A stretch of DNA of 45,388 bases from Acidimicrobiaceae bacterium (GTDB lineage Bacteria > Actinomycetota > Acidimicrobiia > Acidimicrobiales > JAUTXP01). The DNA is taken from assembly GCA_030837965.1 (NCBI GenBank), contig JAUTXP010000051.1:85485-130872 (forward strand), given 5' to 3'. This document shows positions 16,069 through 22,892 of this stretch, piece by piece (the first letter of the stretch is position 1; the number at the start of each line of letters is the position of its first letter). Under the pieces are notes generated by a model, which saw nothing but the letters and a program-made list of their open reading frames with translations, had not been told where the DNA came from and did not search any database. The position numbers were made by a program, and so were the translations under genes.

Positions 16069-16485
16069 ATGCGTCGCAGAATTCTCTCGCTGGCCGCCGC
16101 CGCCGTGCTGGTGGGCTTCACCGGAGGAGGCTTCGGCGCCCCGGCCCACGCGGCCGAGCTCCAGTTCGTGACCGGGCCCGGGAGCCAGATCACCAACTAC
16201 ACGGTGCCCGCCCTCGTCATCCATGCGGGCGACACGGTGACCTACACCAACGTCGACGTGGCCCCGCACGACGTCGTGTCCACCCGCATCGGCCCCGACC
16301 GCCCGTGGTGCGCATCGGCCGGATTCACGCCGGGCACGTGCCCGCTGGTGTGGACGCCGCTGCAAGGGTTGGCCGGGTCCTCGAAGATCTACGGGCTGGA
16401 GAGCCTCAAGCCGGGCGACCAGGTGCCGTTCCACTGCACCGTGCACCCCGGCATGCAGGCCACCCTGGTGGTCCTCCCCGTCTAA
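16069..16485 (+). CDS. Secreted cupredoxin (plastocyanin/amicyanin-like)
   Basis: A 138-residue protein with a Sec signal ending near PAHAAE. The mature domain of about 110 residues contains all four type 1 copper ligands: His in VAPHDVVST (about residue 67) and Cys, His and Met in FHCTVHPGMQ (about 122-129). Such proteins shuttle single electrons outside the cytoplasm; in methylamine oxidation amicyanin plays this part. WCASAGFTPGTCPLVW supplies two further Cys likely to form a disulfide, as in the preceding paralogue. ATG 16069 lies one base after the previous stop, so all four plus-strand genes from 12362 probably form one operon. Confidence 0.87.
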   Translation: MRRRILSLAAAAVLVGFTGGGFGAPAHAAELQFVTGPGSQITNYTVPALVIHAGDTVTYTNVDVAPHDVVSTRIGPDRPWCASAGFTPGTCPLVWTPLQGLAGSSKIYGLESLKPGDQVPFHCTVHPGMQATLVVLPV

Positions 16486-16515
16486 CCCCCACCCGCCCGG
16501 CCTTTGCTTTGCCGT

Positions 16516-16558
16516 CTGGAGGACATAGGTACCCGCTGGGTGTGCCTATGTCCTCCAG
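16516..16558. repeat. GGAGGACAT hairpin element, copy 3
   Basis: A 14-bp perfect stem, CTGGAGGACATAGG (16516-16529) against 16545-16558. Inside it, ACCC (16531-16534) can pair with GGGT (16538-16541) across an internal loop of T opposite GTG. It sits between two convergent genes, 30 nt after the cupredoxin stop and 33 nt after the stop of the minus-strand CrtA-like gene. Confidence 0.85.
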
Positions 16559-16591
16559 TCGCGTGAGGGCAGGGCCGACCGACGGTTGCGG

Positions 16592-17296
16592 TCAGGCGAG
16601 GGCGCCCGCGGGCAGCGGGTTCTTGCCGGGCAACGCGCCCTCGGATCGGTAGGGGCGGAAGCGCACGAAGGCAGACCGGTGGTGGAACGGCTTGGCCAAG
16701 TCGGCGTCGATAGCGTCGGCATGGGCCGGCGCCTGACGGCCGTAGGCGTAGGTCGACAAGGCCTTGGTCGACTCCCAAATCGAGCAGGTCGACACGAATG
16801 GCGGCCGGGCCCAGGCCGTGCCCCAGACGAAGCCGGGAGCAACGATGGCGCTGCCGGACGCCTTGGCACTGGCCCGCAAGAATCGCCGGGCCTGCGTGAG
16901 TCGCAGTTGGCCGAGCGTCAGCACCACAGCCGGGCCGTCATGCTCTACCGACCGCTCGTGGGGCAGGTCGTCCGACAGTCCCGGCCATGACCCGAATGAT
17001 CGCAGCGGCTCGAGGCGGACGTGCCATCCATGGGCCAGACGCTGGGCCAGGGGATGGTCGGCGTTGAAGCGGTCGATGGCGTCGTCGTCGTCCCAGAACG
17101 AGAGCAGCACCAAGCGGCCGAAGGTGGGCGTGGGCAGGGTCTTCGGGCTGAGGGGGGCGCCGACGCCAACGTTTGCCTGGCGCAGCCCCTTCACCGAGCC
17201 AGGCCGAGGCGGACGGACCAGCGCGGCCGCCACCGCGGGGACACCGATGTCGGCGACATGCACGGACACCACGCCGCGACCGTTGAGATCGGCCAT
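16592..17296 (-). CDS. Spheroidene monooxygenase (CrtA)-like protein
   Basis: A 234-residue protein resembling CrtA-like monooxygenases. It contains LRLTQARRFLRASAKA, then GFVWGTAWARPPFVSTCSIW, STYAYGRQAPAHADAI and HHRSAFVRFRPYRSEG. In CrtA the equivalent segments are a helix, a G-(x)n-STFSLW strand, an AYG...H helix and an ARFEPY strand of the two ferredoxin-like halves. CrtA oxidises carotenoids, but no other carotenoid gene is present here and distant members have unknown substrates. ATG 17296 is preceded by GGAG at a suitable distance; GTG 17302 is an alternative. It faces the copper-protein operon across a hairpin element. Confidence 0.6.
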   Translation of the reverse strand: MADLNGRGVVSVHVADIGVPAVAAALVRPPRPGSVKGLRQANVGVGAPLSPKTLPTPTFGRLVLLSFWDDDDAIDRFNADHPLAQRLAHGWHVRLEPLRSFGSWPGLSDDLPHERSVEHDGPAVVLTLGQLRLTQARRFLRASAKASGSAIVAPGFVWGTAWARPPFVSTCSIWESTKALSTYAYGRQAPAHADAIDADLAKPFHHRSAFVRFRPYRSEGALPGKNPLPAGALA

Positions 17297-17473
17297 GGAC
17301 ACTCCAATCGGGTTGGGGACAACCGGGTCGAAACGTACCCCGCGCCGACGGCTCGCCGCCGTGGTCGTTGGTCACACGCGGGCCGCGAGCGGACAACCGA
17401 GACCCGCCGACGAGGTCGAGGCGCGCGCTCAGATCGCTTCGCCCCGATCGTGCGCTTCAGCGCCTGAGCCTGC

Positions 17474-18052
17474 TCACGCTGAGGTGCACCCGTGCGGACC
17501 ACAACGCTGTTCGCCCTCGTGCTGCGCCCGCACTTCGTACGGCGGCGGCAACGCAAGTCCGAAGCGGGCACACAGGAGCGGCACGTCGTGGCGGTCAACC
17601 GGACGCGGGGCGTAATCGCTGTGCCACCGCAGCGACCACTCCGGCGCTTCGCACCGAACAGCAGTCGCGGCGATGACGCCTTCACCTTCGAGCGCCGTTG
17701 CGGGAAAGCGGTGTCCCGCAGCGACGCTCCCGTAGTGGAAAGACCCGTCGGGGAGCGGCTCGTAGAGGTGAAGGTCGACACGTCGGCTGCCGCCGTCGTG
17801 GACGACGAAGTTCCATGGCCGGTCGCCGGGCCACGGGAAGAGCCGGTCGATCCTGATCTCCGCGAGCGCGGCGATGAGCGGCTCCAAGTCTGTTGCGGGC
17901 AGCCACAGGTCCAGGTCCGAGTGCTCACGAGTCTGAGCGCGTAGCAGGGCGTCGATACCCCAGCCGCCGCCGACACAGGCGGCCACGCCCGCAGCCGCCA
18001 ACGCCTCGAGTATGGCTACGGCCTCAGAGGAAGTCATGACGTGAACGGCCAT
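17474..18052 (-). CDS. Aminoglycoside/lincosamide nucleotidyltransferase-like protein
   Basis: 192 residues. The nucleotidyltransferase signature GGWGID (about 28-33) followed by REHSDLDLW (about 42-50) matches the ANT(2'')/LinB-like group (PF10706), where the two Asp of DLDL bind the metal for transfer of AMP to a hydroxyl. Next come a strand pair with WNFVVHDGGSRRVDLHLYE and a C-terminal helical part with DRHDVPLLCARFGL. Many such genes give resistance to aminoglycosides or lincosamides, but most environmental members are untested, so resistance is only a possibility. ATG 18052 has AAGGA upstream; ATG 18037 is an alternative. It lies in a lower-GC island just downstream of a VapBC pair. Confidence 0.75.
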   Translation of the reverse strand: MAVHVMTSSEAVAILEALAAAGVAACVGGGWGIDALLRAQTREHSDLDLWLPATDLEPLIAALAEIRIDRLFPWPGDRPWNFVVHDGGSRRVDLHLYEPLPDGSFHYGSVAAGHRFPATALEGEGVIAATAVRCEAPEWSLRWHSDYAPRPVDRHDVPLLCARFGLALPPPYEVRAQHEGEQRCGPHGCTSA

Positions 18053-18073
18053 GAGGGCGAATCCTTCCCCTCT

Positions 18074-18475
18074 CTATGGCACGAGGACGAAACCCTCGTG
18101 CTTGAAGTCGCGGTCGAAGGCAAACGCGCGATCGAGGTCCGAGTCTCGCATGAGCTGAAAGCTCACCCAGTCGACGAAAGACACGTGCCTTCGAAGGCCC
18201 GCTAGGTACGCCGCCACCGCCCGCCGGTGGAGCACCTCGTCGACGAACATCACAGTGAGCGCCGGGATGAACGCATCGAAGAGCGTGCGCACGGCGGCTG
18301 CACCAAGGCGCCGCTGCACAAGGGCCGCCGTCTCCACGACGATGTAACTGTGCGTGACGAGGACATCCGTCTCGTCGGGCCCTGCGCTCAAGAGCCACGC
18401 GCCAGCACTGCCATGGTTGTCGTCGTCCTCGTCCAGCAGTGCATAGAGCGCGGACGTATCGACGAAAGTCCTCAT
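18074..18475 (-). CDS. vapC: VapC-type PIN-domain toxin
   Basis: A 133-residue PIN-domain protein. The conserved acidic residues are visible: Asp6 in TFVDTSALYALL, Glu in YIVVETAALVQ (about 48), Asp in VSFVDWVSF (about 108) and Asp in AFAFDRDF (about 124). PIN toxins are metal-dependent ribonucleases that usually cut tRNA or rRNA and are held inactive by the paired antitoxin. The ATG 18475 start overlaps the stop of the upstream antitoxin gene by 4 bases (ATGA at 18472), the usual toxin-antitoxin order and coupling. The RNA target cannot be predicted. Confidence 0.88.
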   Translation of the reverse strand: MRTFVDTSALYALLDEDDDNHGSAGAWLLSAGPDETDVLVTHSYIVVETAALVQRRLGAAAVRTLFDAFIPALTVMFVDEVLHRRAVAAYLAGLRRHVSFVDWVSFQLMRDSDLDRAFAFDRDFKHEGFVLVP

Positions 18476-18711
18476 GCCTTGAACGCGTCGGCGAGATGGG
18501 CGTCGTGGTCTTCGCTCACATTGCTGCGCCCGGACCGGTAGCCACCGATCGACCGCATGGCGCGCTGGCGGCGCACGTCGCTCGGCCCCTGGCTGAGATA
18601 TTGGTCGAGGGCCTGGCGGATGATCTCGGCGATGGAGACCCCACGCTGGCCAGCCTCCCGCTTCAACGCGCGAGCCTGTTGCTCCGTAAGTTGCAGCTGC
18701 GTGCGTATCAT
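18472..18711 (-). CDS. vapB: VapB-type ribbon-helix-helix antitoxin
   Basis: A 79-residue protein beginning MIRTQLQLTEQQARALKREA, a typical ribbon-helix-helix N terminus (beta strand RTQLQL, then two helices with GVSIAEIIRQALDQYL). The C-terminal half (SDVRRQRAMRSIGGY...) should wrap around the toxin. It would neutralise VapC and repress its own promoter. ATG 18711 is chosen because it gives the standard start of this family; GTG 18726 (MLTCSMIRTQ) is possible but would lie inside the upstream palindrome. It overlaps vapC by 4 bases. Confidence 0.85.
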   Translation of the reverse strand: MIRTQLQLTEQQARALKREAGQRGVSIAEIIRQALDQYLSQGPSDVRRQRAMRSIGGYRSGRSNVSEDHDAHLADAFKA

Positions 18712-18718
18712 GCTGCAT

Positions 18719-18745
18719 GTTAGCACTCAGTGCTTCACTGCTAAC
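18719..18745. promoter_or_regulatory. Palindromic operator upstream of vapBC
   Basis: GTTAGCA (18719-18725) and TGCTAAC (18739-18745) form perfect 7-bp inverted arms around CTCAGTGCTTCAC, in which CAGTGCT nearly mirrors AGCACT. The site lies 8 bp upstream of the antitoxin ATG, where VapB-type autorepressors bind. It also resembles half of a CIRCE element (TTAGCACTC), but the second half and spacing do not fit. Confidence 0.55.
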
Positions 18746-18758
18746 AGATGGTGGCCTC

Positions 18759-18872
18759 CTGTTCTGAATCGCGGGGTCCCCCGCGAGCGCGCAACCGGTG
18801 GTCGGCGGCTCGTCGCACGACGCGTGGCGGGTCGGCACTGAAGTGGGCGAGTTGGTAACCAGAGATGGTTGA
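18759..18872 (+). pseudogene. Fragment of a phosphotransferase gene
   Basis: Translated in the right frame this reads LF*IAGSPASAQPVVGGSSHD, then AWRVGTEVGELVTRDG*. It lines up with LFAIGDLTRSPQPVIGGWSH and NVWRVSTAVGEFAIKE of the intact phosphotransferase beginning at 21656. Two stop codons interrupt it and nothing recognisable follows, so only about 38 codons of the N-terminal region survive. It ends exactly where a short repeat shared with other intergenic gaps of this island begins. Confidence 0.8.
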
Positions 18873-18960
18873 ATCCGAACACCCATGCGGTGGTCGACCT
18901 CCGCGCGCTGACGCCGCCGACATGGTCATCCGCCGCGGTTCCGGCGATCGGTAGGGCGCT
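18871..18960. repeat. Island repeat, copy C
   Basis: AATCCGAACACCC (18872-18884), then GCGGTGG, and about 55 bp later CGACATGGTCATCCGCCG. The same order of blocks occurs at 21223 and 22718; the first block also occurs at 20094. It starts at the end of the phosphotransferase fragment and precedes the homocysteine methyltransferase-family gene. Confidence 0.45.
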
Positions 18961-18977
18961 CCGGGCGCCGCAGGGCG

Positions 18978-18983
18978 TAGCGT
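18978..18983 (+). promoter_or_regulatory. Possible -10 element of the methyltransferase gene
   Basis: TAGCGT fits TANNNT and lies 31 nt before ATG 19015. A good ribosome site (GGGGAGGG) falls between them, so a short normal leader is expected. Confidence 0.35.
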
Positions 18984-19014
18984 CTGCCTCGACAACCCGC
19001 ACCGGGGAGGGCAA

Positions 19015-19923
19015 ATGTCCACTCTGATACTTACCGACAGCGGCCTCGAGACCTGGCTGGCGTTCCACCGCGGCGTCGCTCTTCCGGACTTCGCCGCCTT
19101 CCCGCTCCTCGACAACGCCGACGGCCGAGCGCTCCTCGGCGAGTACTTCCGCGACCACATGCGGATCGCGGCGCGCGCCGGTTCGCCTCTCGTGCTCGAG
19201 ACGCCCACTTGGCGTGCGAACGCGGACTGGGGTGCCCGTCTCGGGTACGACGCAGTGGCGCTCGACCGCGTCAACCGTGACGCAGTCGCATTTCTCAGGG
19301 ACCTCGGGCTGGAGTTCGGGGATCTCGAGTTGACCGTCAGCGGCCTCTTGGGTCCGCGTGGCGACGGCTACAACCCCGAGCAGTTGCTCACGCCCACAGA
19401 CGCGGCGGCATACCACCGGGCGCAGATCGGGTCGTTCGTCGCGGCGGGCGCCGATCGGGTCACCATGCTCACCGCAACCCACGCCGGCGAGGCGAGCGGC
19501 GTCGTTCAGGCCGCGGCCGAGGCCGGGATACCGGTGGTGATCGCATTCACGGTCGAGACCGACGGCCAGCTCCCCAACGGGCAGCCACTTCACGAGGCCA
19601 TCGAGGAGGTCGATGCGGCGACGAGCGCCGCTGCCCTGCATTTCGGCGTCAACTGTGCCCACCCCGACCACTTCAGCGGCGCGCTGGACGCGGCCCCGGC
19701 GGCGATCAGCCGCATCGCGCTGCTTCGGGCCAACGCGTCTCGTGCCAGCCACGCTGAGCTCGATGAGGCCGAGGAACTCGACGACGGGGATCCGGTCGAG
19801 CTTGCGGGCCTCTACGCTCGGCTGCGCGACCGACATCCGCACCTTCAAGTGCTCGGCGGGTGTTGTGGCACCGACGCCCGCCATGTGGAGGCCATCGCCC
19901 AAGCCTGCGTGACGACGGCTTGA
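19015..19923 (+). CDS. Homocysteine S-methyltransferase family protein
   Basis: A 302-residue Zn-dependent methyltransferase-domain protein (PF02574). It starts ILTDSGLETWLAFHRGVALP, the usual TDGG/SGLET opening of the barrel. The zinc ligands are the Cys in GVNCAHPDHF (about residue 209) and the Cys pair in LGGCCGTDARH (about 281-282). Members transfer a methyl group from S-methylmethionine, betaine or similar donors to homocysteine or related thiols. VSGLLGPRGDGYNPEQLLTP and MLTATHAGEASGV are also typical. ATG 19015 follows GGGGAGGGCAA. Base composition and neighbours suggest it is part of a transferred island. Confidence 0.88.
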   Translation: MSTLILTDSGLETWLAFHRGVALPDFAAFPLLDNADGRALLGEYFRDHMRIAARAGSPLVLETPTWRANADWGARLGYDAVALDRVNRDAVAFLRDLGLEFGDLELTVSGLLGPRGDGYNPEQLLTPTDAAAYHRAQIGSFVAAGADRVTMLTATHAGEASGVVQAAAEAGIPVVIAFTVETDGQLPNGQPLHEAIEEVDAATSAAALHFGVNCAHPDHFSGALDAAPAAISRIALLRANASRASHAELDEAEELDDGDPVELAGLYARLRDRHPHLQVLGGCCGTDARHVEAIAQACVTTA

Positions 19924-20380
19924 CACGACACCGCCCGTCCCCGGGCTCGGATTCGGGGCTCCCGCGAGCCGCAGCACAACTACTCCCCCAGCAGCGCACG
20001 GGCGGCCTGCGACGACGCCAGCTTCGGTGAGCCTTTCGAACACGTCCGCAACTGGCGCATGAGACGCGCCGGTCACAAAATACAGCCCGAGCCCGCCCAT
20101 TACGAACACCCCAGCGCCGGTTGACGGCCACAAATCCTTCTGGCGCGGAGTGGCTTTTTCCAGCTGACCGTGTCCGTCGGCCACAGCACGAGCGGCGGGC
20201 ATTCCAACTGGAGCGGCCGACGCGGGCGCCACGACCATTCTGGGCACCTTTTCTTCGCACTGGGGCAAGAAAAGGTGCCGAGAAACTGGAAATCCGCCGA
20301 CGGTACTGGTGAAACCGGTGACCGCGCCGGGGCCTTACGTCGGTGCGACCGCTCCCGACGGGACAGGGAAGACTGGCGCG
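19924..20380. other. Gene-poor gap with repeat copy D and a hairpin
   Basis: No convincing gene is seen in these 457 bp. Copy D of the island repeat (CGCCCATTACGAACACCCC then GCGCCGGTTGACGG) lies at about 20094-20128. A separate strong hairpin is at 20243-20279. A minus-strand translation of about 20133-19930 looks protein-like (VFVMGGLGLYFVTG) but has no start in a good context and may be a gene remnant. Confidence 0.5.
20243..20279. repeat. 13-bp perfect hairpin
   Basis: GGCACCTTTTCTT (20243-20255) pairs perfectly with AAGAAAAGGTGCC (20267-20279) around an 11-nt loop. It lies 100 bp before the PhyH-type gene. The T and A runs are inside the stem, so it is not a classic terminator. Its role is unknown: recombination site, 3' element or operator. 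Confidence 0.6.
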
Positions 20381-21163
20381 ATGAAGATCCTGTCGGAACG
20401 GCAGTGCCGCGACTTCGTCCACGACGGCTTCGTGCTCGTCGAGGGGGTCTTCGATCGCGGGGTCGCGGAAGCGGGCTGCGAGGTGGTTTGGGACGCAATC
20501 GGTCGTCACGCCCGAGGCTGGTCCTCACCCGAGCACCCCGTCGCCTGGTTCGACAACTTCGTCCACCTCCAATACGGGTGGCGCGATGGGCCGTTCGCCC
20601 AAGCCGGGACCTCGAGGCTCCACGGGATCTTCGACGACCTACTCGGGCCTGGGCGCTGGAGGTGGGACCACGGGTTTGGATGGTGGCCGGTGCTGTTTCC
20701 GGGCTTTGCCGCCAACAAGGCTGTCAGGGATCTCGGCTGGCACGTGGACAGTGACGACGACCACCCCACGCTCCGCGTCCCCGAGAAGGCCGTGGTGGCG
20801 ATCTTTTACTTCTCTGACGCCGGAGAAGGCGACGGCGGGACCGCGGTGTTTCGCGGGTCCCACCTCGAAGTTGCGCGTCTACTCGCTGACGCTGACCCGC
20901 TCGCACTGAAACACGAGGACGTCCGTCCACGCCTCCCACGCCCGTCCAGCGACGAACACGTCTTGGAAGTCACCGGTAACGCGGGCGATGTGCTGTTCGC
21001 GCACCCCTTCCTCGTCCACGCGAGCAACCGGAACACCGGCAGCCGCGTCCGCTTCGCGTGCAACCCGCACGTCGACCTGCTCGATCCACTGGACTTAGAG
21101 CGCGCCGAGGCCGAACAGTCCTTGGTCGAGAGAGCGGTGACACTGGCGCTCGGGGCGAGATGA
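20381..21163 (+). CDS. Phytanoyl-CoA dioxygenase (PhyH) family protein
   Basis: 260 residues. The double-stranded beta-helix of Fe(II)/2-oxoglutarate oxygenases is indicated by the metal motif HVD in LGWHVDSDDDHP (about residue 123) and the distal His in FAHPFLVHASNRN (about 210). The 2-oxoglutarate-binding Arg follows in TGSRVRFACNPH. GEGDGGTAVFRGSHLEVARL is the usual GGT...GSH segment. Such enzymes hydroxylate small molecules such as phytanoyl-CoA, antibiotics or osmolytes; the substrate here is unknown. ATG 20381 matches the family start (LSERQCRDFVHDGFVLV). No close ribosome site is obvious. Confidence 0.85.
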   Translation: MKILSERQCRDFVHDGFVLVEGVFDRGVAEAGCEVVWDAIGRHARGWSSPEHPVAWFDNFVHLQYGWRDGPFAQAGTSRLHGIFDDLLGPGRWRWDHGFGWWPVLFPGFAANKAVRDLGWHVDSDDDHPTLRVPEKAVVAIFYFSDAGEGDGGTAVFRGSHLEVARLLADADPLALKHEDVRPRLPRPSSDEHVLEVTGNAGDVLFAHPFLVHASNRNTGSRVRFACNPHVDLLDPLDLERAEAEQSLVERAVTLALGAR

Positions 21164-21655
21164 TGCCCACCCGCGCCACTGCGCGCGGACATTGCCGTAA
21201 CAGTCGAGCGCAGCAGTCCCACCCGCCCATAATCGGAACACCCCTGTGCCGGTGAAACGTCTCCCAATCGTGCTGAGCCGCTCAACACGGTGATTCGCCA
21301 GGGGCCGGCCGAGAGGTGTGGCTCCCATCGATTCTCAGATGCCCCGCGCGCCGGTCCTGCTCCACCTTGACTGCCGCTCACACAGCTCGGGCGAGGTGCT
21401 TCGCCGGTCGTCGTATGGACTCATCCGCTCCCCGACAGGTGGGGCCTTCCGCGACCGCCCAGGGCAGACGCGGCGGCGAGTCACGGTACGAGGGCACGAA
21501 GGCGTGCCTTGCGACGAGCATCCGGCGGATCGAGCGGCATACACGAGCGGCAAGGACAACCTGGTCGCTCGGCCGACGCCCCGCCCGGTCGTGAATCGAG
21601 TTGCCGCGGGCGGCGAGGTCAACGCAACTCCGTGATGTGCTGTGAGACTGGTTGC
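21164..21655. other. Gene-poor gap with repeat copy A
   Basis: These 492 bp contain copy A of the island repeat (about 21223-21261: CGCCCATAATCGGAACACCC then GTGCCGGTGAAACGTC, followed by CTCAACACGGTGATTCGCC near 21283). Small open frames occur on both strands but none has a recognisable product or good start. No other signal is seen. Confidence 0.45.
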
Positions 21656-22684
21656 ATGCAAGTGCCCCGTCCCCGGGCTCGTGGCCCGATGGCGACTTGG
21701 GAACGCGTGCTCGGCCTGTTCGCGATCGGAGACCTAACGCGGAGCCCGCAGCCGGTGATCGGCGGCTGGTCCCACAATGTGTGGCGCGTCAGCACCGCAG
21801 TGGGCGAGTTCGCGATCAAGGAAATGGTGCACAATCCGCAGCCCTGGTGGACGGAGCAGATAACCGCGGCCATCAACTTCGAGCTGCGGGCGTGGGGAAA
21901 TGGCGGAATTCCAATGGCAGAGCCCATCGCCGATGCGGCTGGCGACTACCTCCCGTTAGTCGTAACGGATGGATGGACGCGGCGATACCGCTGCCACCGA
22001 TGGGTTGCCGGACGGCCGTGCGTCGACGAGGCCCCTTCGGTTGAGCGGTCGAGGCAGGTGGGTGCCACCGTGGCGAAGCTGGTAAATCTGGATGTTCCAG
22101 GCGGCTCCACGCGCACGGACCTGGCCTGGAACGCTCTCGAGGCTTACGAGGCCACGGTGACCGAGGCCAAAGCGCGACGCCTCGACTGGGCGCCGCTTCT
22201 CGCCGATCTGCGCTCCGGCGTCGACCAGCTCCGCGCGCAGTTCGACGAGCTCGCCGATGGTGACCTCCCCATGCTGTTCCTGCACCGGGACCTCGACCCG
22301 AGGAACACAGCACGCAGTGCGGACGGCGAGCTCGTCGTCTTTGACTGGGACTACGCGGGCCCGAGGCTCGTCGCCAGCGAACTCCTCACCGCCGCCCTTT
22401 CGTTTGCAGGCGGCGCCGCGGATGGCGACGACCAGTGCGTGGTCGCCACGTTCGACTCGTACCTCGCCACCGCCGCGCCGGTTGACTTCAGAGGTGCAGC
22501 GCCGCCACTCGCCGAAGAGGCGTTCCGGTGGATGATGCTCAACGCCTGGCGTGCGCTCGGCCACCGAGGTGCAAGTCCGGAACAGGCGGAGTTCGCAGGG
22601 TCACTCGTTCGCTCGCTGGCATCGACCTGGCTCGACCTCCGCGCCAGCCTCGAACGGTGGGAGGCAGCGCTGACGGCCGGATAA
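21656..22684 (+). CDS. APH-fold phosphotransferase family protein
   Basis: About 342 residues of the aminoglycoside phosphotransferase / choline kinase fold (PF01636). The N lobe has PVIGGWSHNVWRVSTAVGEF and AIKEM, with the Lys that positions ATP. The C lobe has the catalytic loop LFLHRDLDPRNTARS (about 209-223) and the metal Asp in VVFDWDYAGPRL. Substrates of this family include antibiotics, homoserine, choline and sugars; none can be chosen here. The start is uncertain: ATG 21635, 21656 and 21689 are all in frame and none has a strong ribosome site. A broken fragment of a close relative lies at 18759, and a repeat element follows 34 nt after the stop. Confidence 0.78.
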   Translation: MQVPRPRARGPMATWERVLGLFAIGDLTRSPQPVIGGWSHNVWRVSTAVGEFAIKEMVHNPQPWWTEQITAAINFELRAWGNGGIPMAEPIADAAGDYLPLVVTDGWTRRYRCHRWVAGRPCVDEAPSVERSRQVGATVAKLVNLDVPGGSTRTDLAWNALEAYEATVTEAKARRLDWAPLLADLRSGVDQLRAQFDELADGDLPMLFLHRDLDPRNTARSADGELVVFDWDYAGPRLVASELLTAALSFAGGAADGDDQCVVATFDSYLATAAPVDFRGAAPPLAEEAFRWMMLNAWRALGHRGASPEQAEFAGSLVRSLASTWLDLRASLERWEAALTAG

Positions 22685-22690
22685 GGGGCC

Positions 22691-22815
22691 CACGGGTGTT
22701 CGCACGGCAGTCACAAGCGCCCATAATCCGAACACCCCGTGTCGGTGGAACGTCCCCGTGCTGGTGGAGGGCCGCCGATCGTGCTGCTCGCCAACACGGC
22801 CATCCGGCGGGGCGA
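22691..22815. repeat. Island repeat, copy B, with inverted arms
   Basis: The core GCGCCCATAATCCGAACACC (22718-22737), then CGTGTCGGTGGAACGTC and a second block CGCCAACACGGCCATCCGGC near 22790, repeat the pattern of copies A and C. In this copy CACGGGTGTTCG (22691-22702) pairs with CGAACACCCCGTG (22729-22741) apart from one bulged C, giving a stem around a 26-nt loop. It follows the phosphotransferase stop directly. Confidence 0.5.
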
Positions 22816-22892
22816 CGGCGACCTAGAGGCATCAAGGCCGCCACGGGTCGCCCGGCCGCGAGATCACCACGTGCGCATCGAAAGACGGTTCC

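Noticed and set aside
17321-17338. CAACCGGGTCGAAACG as a degenerate copy of the tRNA-Glu 3' end (possible attachment site)
   Set aside because: It matches CAACGGGATTCGAACCCG only with gaps and mismatches. Too weak to call an att site, though its position at the island edge is suggestive.
18727-20268. Long minus-strand open frame opposite the methyltransferase gene
   Set aside because: Mostly antisense to a clear family member. Only about 20133-19930 looks protein-like, with no good start; at most a remnant.
21318-21635. Plus-strand frame of about 105 codons before the phosphotransferase gene
   Set aside because: No recognisable motif, no ribosome site, and a competing minus-strand frame over the same bases.
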